DNA from: Daucus carota subsp. sativus
Taxonomy: Eukaryota; Streptophyta; Magnoliopsida; Apiales; Apiaceae
Assembly (NCBI RefSeq): GCF_001625215.2
Contig: NC_030386.2
Coordinates: 21,732,545 to 21,796,544, forward strand
Direction: 5' to 3'
Length of the DNA: 64,000 bases
Each line of letters begins with the position of its first letter. The first letter of the stretch is position 1. Below, piece after piece: positions 59,226 through 64,000 of the stretch. A model generated the notes under the pieces. It ran no database searches and was not told where the DNA came from. It saw only the letters and a list, made by a program, of their open reading frames with translations. The translations under genes were made by a program, and so were the position numbers.

Positions 59226-59872
59226 AATATTTATTTATTTATTATTAAATCATAATTATATATAATATATCCAAAAAATTATAAAATATACATTTTTATA
59301 AAAACAAATAAACATTAAGGCTTAACTTTCGTAGCCAAACATAGCCCCATAAGATACTTAATTTCTACTTTATACATCAAGCCAGTCCATTGACTGCAAT
59401 ATCAAAATACATATTTTTATATTACTGACTTTTAAAATTAACGTATTTATTAGACATTAATATCCAATCATTAATATACATTAATTATAACATGATTTTG
59501 GAATTAATTTAATATTATACATATAAATAATATATATCTAATATTTTTAAAAAATTTTATTTTCCCCATCTTTTCTTTTTTTATAGACGTACGTTCAAAT
59601 TTTGTGAATGGAAAATATCGTTTTTTTTTTTGAAACAAAGGTGTTAATCTAATAATAGAAAGTCATACGATATCTACACCCATGATCGAGTCGAACAAAC
59701 TGAATGTATTTTGAGTAAATGATAGTTTAGTCATTTTGGATTAAATTGATCAAGATTCGATTTTACTGCTACAAGTATGTGTCAGATACTTAGATACATA
59801 GAATAAAAAAATAGTTACCGGCTAATCACTGTTTCGGGCTTCTGGTCATTAGCCCTTGTACCAGGATGCTTG

Positions 59873-60048
59873 GCCAAACTGCTTCTTTTATCATCAACTA
59901 CAGTGTATATTATATGATGTTTAAATACAATTAGAAATATAACATCTCATTATGTCAGCAGCCAAACTGCTTCTTTTATCATCAACTACAGTATATATTA
60001 CATGATGTTCAAACACAACTGAAAATATAACATCTCATTATGTCAGCA
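59873..60048. repeat. 88-base tandem duplication
   Basis: 59873-59960 and 59961-60048 are near-identical, each starting GCCAAACTGCTTCTTTTATC and ending CTCATTATGTCAGCA. About six differences are visible. Confidence 0.92.
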
Positions 60049-60665
60049 GCCGCGCAGCAAATCGTCAACTTAGAGTTTTGACTATGACAAAAGAGTATAC
60101 ATTCATCTACGATCGAACATTAAACTGCTCAGAAAAAATACCATCATTTTGACTCTGTTTTACATGATTTAAAGGTCTATTTTATGTAACTTTTCGCAAG
60201 GATTTCAAATATACAATTTGTTTTAAGTTTGTAATCAATAAAGAGTAAATAAAAAGTACACGAGTGTACCATAGAGAGTAAATTAAAAGTACGAGCGTAC
60301 CATCAGTAGAATTCAAAAATGCGATAGTAGCATTGAAAAAAACCACTTCTACGAGGGTACCATCAAGAATTTCTCTAGATATAATTTAAATTTATATTTA
60401 CTTGTATTTTTAGTCTTATTATCTGATGTCTAAATGTACATATATCCTTACTATGATGATATTTATTAAAATGTAAATATAAAAAATATACACTATTTAA
60501 AATTTTATTATATAATTAAATTATCATTCACCTAAAATTATTGAAAATTTGATTAAAAACAAATAAGATTCTTGTCGAATCAGAGTCTTTGTCGTATTGT
60601 TAAAAAATCATAAATATGATTTTATTAAATCATATATATAATTTTATTAAATCACAATAATTAAA

Positions 60666-60897
60666 TATTCTAAAAATCGGCCGATTAACCGAATAATCAA
60701 TAACAGACGAATTTTTAATACGATTTGGTAAAATTCGATTAAATCGATGATTAATTGGTCAAAATTGGATTAATCAGTCAAAAATCAGGTTGAATATTAA
60801 AATTTACAAAATTTGTGGGGAAAATTTAAAATTTTAAAAATGATTAGATATATATTATTTATATGTATAATATTAAAATAATTTCAAATAATGATCA
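60666..60897. mobile_element. Partial hAT MITE, 3' part missing
   Basis: It starts ATTCTAAAAATCGGCCGATT, as in the element at 33572, and follows it through GATTAATTGGTCAAAATTGG and GGGGAAAATTTAAAATTTT. It stops before the TTTTTACAACAC terminus. Confidence 0.75.
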
Positions 60898-60920
60898 TGT
60901 TATAATTAATGTATATAAAT

Positions 60921-61050
60921 GCTTAGACATTAATGTATAATAAATACGTTGCTTAGACATTAATGTATAATAAATGCGTTAGTATTAAAAGTCAATAATA
61001 ACCTTTATATATATTAAAATATGTGTATTAAGCGAAGGGTATATTAGTCA
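60921..61050. repeat. Repeat related to the 5' end of the second Helitron
   Basis: It contains a 30-base tandem (60921-60950, 60951-60980; GCTTAGACATTAATGTATAA core), then TTAGTATTAAAAGTCAATAA, TAACCTTTATATATAT and GCGAAGGGTATATTAGTC. The same blocks recur at 61503-61615, inside the 5' end of the Helitron-like segment. An inverted piece lies at about 59426-59461. Confidence 0.75.
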
Positions 61051-61055
61051 GAAGA

Positions 61056-61468
61056 AAGTTCCTTGTAGTCCACATATTACAGTACCGTAGACCACGTATG
61101 TTCTGCAACTAGAGAATGGCATAAAAACATTGCAAAATGTGTTATTTTGCAAATCATGTTCAATAAACATTATTATTTTGTTAAAAATTTTGACAATCCT
61201 AAACATTCTACAAGTTAAATAGTGAAAAAACATTATTCTGCAAAACATGTTAAGTTTGCAGAACATATTTACATATTACAGAACATATGTGTTCTACTTG
61301 TCGAACATAAATGATTTTCGATATTTTTCATGAAATAGTGATATTTATAGAATGTATTTCACAAAATAACAAGTTTCATACATTTTGCAATGTTTTTATG
61401 CCATTCTATAGTTGCAGAACATACGTGGTCTACGGTACTACAGTAAATATATGGACTACATGGAACTT
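61056..61468. mobile_element. Inverted-repeat element with ~85-base arms
   Basis: The left arm (61056-61140: AAGTTCCTTGTAGTCCACAT, then GTACCGTAGACCACGTATG, TTCTGCAACTAGAGAATGGC) is the reverse complement of the right arm (61380-61468) with few differences. The centre repeats GCAGAACAT and CAAAACATG words. It sits between two direct copies of the Helitron-related repeat. No target duplication was defined. Confidence 0.8.
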
Positions 61469-61653
61469 AACTCATATTAGTCATATCGAATTAATTTACG
61501 ATGATTAGACATTAATGTCTAATAAATACGTTAGTGTTAAAAGTCAATAATAACCTTTATATATATAAATATAAATATTGTATAATGAGCAAAGGGTAAA
61601 TTGGTCGTTTTGAATTAAATTACTCATGCTTGCTGTATTATATATATAATAGA

Positions 61654-62676
61654 TGTATATTATTTCCCTTACAAAAAAAAATGTATACTATTTCAAAAAT
61701 GTATACTGTTTTAAAAATAAATAAATAATAAGTATCAGCATGTTTATTTTAACCAAGTAGATCAAGAACACCAGCATTTGCCCAACTCAGAGGATCCTTA
61801 AGAGTCAATAGATCCGCGTGTTAGTTTAAATATGGCTCAAGAGTCTTCCTTGTTCTCCTGTCTGAATCCGTTGTGCTTGCTCGAGTTTCATTCGGTGGAT
61901 TTGACAATAAGGCCAATGTTCTTATCCTTCAAGCTACTCCTTGAAATAATCTAAGGATTTTTTTACTTTTTTTTCATTTATGAAATATTGGTGTATTCAA
62001 TTTGGATTTTAAAAATATATCAAAATCTTGAATATTCAATTAGGAGTTATATTATATTAGAAAATATGGTGATATTCAATTAAAATTTTAAATTATACTT
62101 ACAAATCCGATGATATTCAATTAGAATTATTTAAAATTTATTAAAATCTTATAGTATTTAAATGTTGATTGATTTTTTTGGATTTTATAAAATGATGAAT
62201 TTTATAGGATGTCGGTGTATTTAAGATATCTTACAAAATCTATGAGATTTTGGAGTATTGTGCTTAAATACTAAAGATTTTGTATATCTACGATTTATCT
62301 AGAATCTGCATAAAATTAAAAACATATATAATCTATTAAAATTCGTAGACTATATAAAATTCATTAAAATCTTAGTACAACACACTTGCTAAGATTTCAT
62401 ACTGCCGCCAATCAACTCTTCTTCAACTATAGTTCCAAAAATGAGAACGGCAACTACTAGATTGCTAATCACAAATCCTTTGATCTTCTAACTCAGATAA
62501 TTTATTTAGAAGACGCACTCCCGAAATTTATTAGGAGTACTTTATTGCATATACGAGTTGAGCAGGAATGTGTTTTTATATTCACTTGAAAGTTTGATCT
62601 TTGTGCAACTTTTGTACCGTTAGTTCACAGTACTCTTTGCGGTTCCTGACTCTCACCAGCAAATGCTACCATGCTA
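61654..62676. other. AT-rich intergenic DNA with ATTCAATTA repeats
   Basis: From about 61985 to 62330, words like ATATTCAATTAGAATT and AAAATCTTA recur with a spacing of roughly 50-60 bases. It may be a degraded MITE. No coding region. Confidence 0.4.
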
Positions 62677-63819
62677 CTCCCTCCGTCCCCTGGATTGTTT
62701 ACGTTCACTGTTTGTACGCATTTTGAGGCTCATATAAAGTATAGTTTATTATTTATGTTAACGGGAGAAATTGGTTAACAACAGATGTGGGTATCTGAGT
62801 GATTTCCGGAAGGAACAGCAAAGAACACGGGACGAGAAGTGATGGATGATGTAGCTGATCCTGTGTTTGATCCTCGAAAGAAAGAGAGAAAGTATTCTCA
62901 GGCGTTTCTCAGCAAGAATCAGATAATGAGCACAAGAGGACTACGTATCCTTATTTACAGGGGTTCAAGCTACCACGTAGTTCTTACGGGCCAAACTTCT
63001 TAGCATGGGCTAAGTGTCAGTCCGGTCCATCAAAGCCTAGGTCCGTAGAACCTTGAGGGCTGCCGTCAGGAGAGGCCCGTACTCGCATGGTTTAGGCCCA
63101 TATGGCAAGAGGCTGTCATGGAGCGGGTCGAATTGTAGTTAATTATCCAATAAACAGAGGGAAAGACCTCGGGATCCATACTCGTGGGCCCAACGGGTCC
63201 AGGCACGAGCCTTCATGTCTTCATCATCCTCTATGGGGCGAGAGAACCCGATCATCATCTTACGGAGTGATGTAACCCGAAATGGAAGGCGTAGCCTTAA
63301 TGACGAGAGCCCAAAGGACTCAGGGGAACAAAGCACGCGACCTCTCTGATGAGGCCACCTTGTAGTTGAGAGGATGAGGCCTAGAGGCCTAGCTTGAGAG
63401 TGAGCTCTTGGGTGATGACCCCCAGACTATTGGTTTTTTTTTCATGATGACCTCTGAGAGGTATGAGGCCATAAATCAGTGAGGCCCTATGCTCATTAGT
63501 ATGTCTTCATGATAGCCCCTAAGGCCTAAAGGTGATGACCCATGGGGCTCCTCCTTAAGTCTTCATAAATATTCTAAGTAATGGGAGCTCATTAGCGAGG
63601 CATCCTATCAGAATGATGAGCCCAAAAGCCCCGATCCAAATGTCGACTTTTGGGCATAACAATTTATTTCTAAAATGTTCTTTTTTTGAATAAAAGTTTA
63701 AACATTGAATTTTTATTCAGCGAAAAAAAATTAAAAAAATATATTGTGGAACTATATTTTAAATGAAAGTGGAAAAACATGACAAAAAGTAACGTAAAGA
63801 AATGAGAGAGACGTAAGAG
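62677..63819. mobile_element. Stowaway MITE interrupted by a solo LTR
   Basis: The left part (62677-62755) starts CTCCCTCCGTCCCC after TA. The right part (63662-63819) continues the family with TTTTTTGAATAAAAGTTTAAAC and AAAAAGTAACGTAAA and ends in a decayed GAGAGACGTAAGAG before TA (63820-63821). Between them lies the LTR at 62756-63661. Without it the MITE would be about 230 bases, as at 42784-43013. Confidence 0.82.
62756..63661. mobile_element. Solo LTR of a retrotransposon
   Basis: This 906-base segment starts TGTTAAC and ends CATAACA (TG...CA, with the inverted ends TGTTA and TAACA). It is flanked by a perfect 5-base duplication ATTTA (62751-62755 and 63662-63666). It codes for nothing. 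It is GC-richer than its surroundings. No internal region or second LTR is present, so it is the product of LTR-LTR recombination. Superfamily (Gypsy or Copia) cannot be decided from the LTR alone. Confidence 0.9.
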
Positions 63820-64000
63820 TACCATTTTGTTTTCAATTGCTAATGATCTTTTTTTTTTTGAAAAGCAGAATATATATATCATAAAGTCTCAGAATTTCTT
63901 ACAAAGAACCCAAAAGGGGGACTAAATAGTAAATACTGATACAAAAGAGAATTCCACCAGAATTCCAACCAACTACCTAAAACAACTACAGCAAAAGAGA

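Larger units (their letters stand above)
58823..61653 (-). mobile_element. Second Helitron-like segment, non-autonomous
   Basis: On the minus strand the 5' boundary begins TCTATTATATATATAATACA after host A (61654). The 3' boundary has a hairpin-like CCGTGCTTTGCACTGG, then TTAAGAAGCTAG followed by host T (58822). Both fit Helitron rules, and the 3' end resembles that of the element at 2935. The inside is very AT-rich and codes for nothing. It contains two partial hAT MITE copies, an 88-base tandem repeat, and an inverted-repeat element. Pairing of the ends is inferred. Confidence 0.5.

Noticed and set aside
63840..64000. Start of another LINE-type element at the right edge
   Set aside because: Only 160 bases are visible and no motif is present, so it cannot be supported.

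Overview
The window is nuclear DNA of a flowering plant, most likely a eudicot. It is AT-rich with low gene density. Protein genes have GT-AG introns and plant-typical families, and intergenic and intronic space is filled with MITEs, Helitron-like ends, short LTR elements and microsatellites. The species cannot be fixed from the sequence; an asterid is only a guess.

Layout: 1-2934 is gene-free with microsatellites. 2935-10091 has the ends of a non-autonomous Helitron on the minus strand. It carries broken exons of at least four unrelated genes: a beta-1,3-galactosyltransferase, a boron transporter, an FAD monooxygenase and a Raf-like kinase. 10092-13570 is repeat-rich, with a foldback element and a minisatellite. 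13740-14177 is an intronless RPS16 gene with telo-box and site II promoter motifs. 16483-18777 is a six-exon wax ester synthase/DGAT gene. 20277-27260 is a nine-exon SUD1/CER9-like RING-CH E3 ligase gene. 36943-29343 (minus) is a nine-exon poly(A)-binding protein gene whose introns hold a TRIM-like LTR element and a hAT MITE. 41185-50762 is an eight-exon chloroplast CBSX-type gene with several MITEs in its introns. 53845-55272 is a single-exon UDP-glycosyltransferase (UGT73-like). 58367-56112 (minus) is an LRR receptor-like kinase of the MIK2 type with a frameshift and a lost catalytic lysine. 58823-61653 is a second Helitron-like segment. 62677-63819 is a Stowaway MITE split by a solo LTR.

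Most genes are unrelated housekeeping or specialised genes. RPS16 and PABP both serve translation. WSD and SUD1/CER9 lie next to each other in the same direction and both families affect cuticular wax in Arabidopsis; this may be coincidence. For the four intron-rich intact genes (WSD, SUD1, PABP, CBSX) I placed exon boundaries by eye from GT-AG sites, reading frame and family similarity; in each case the exon lengths sum to a multiple of three. The most unusual content is the gene-capturing Helitron at the left, with its chimeric exon order.
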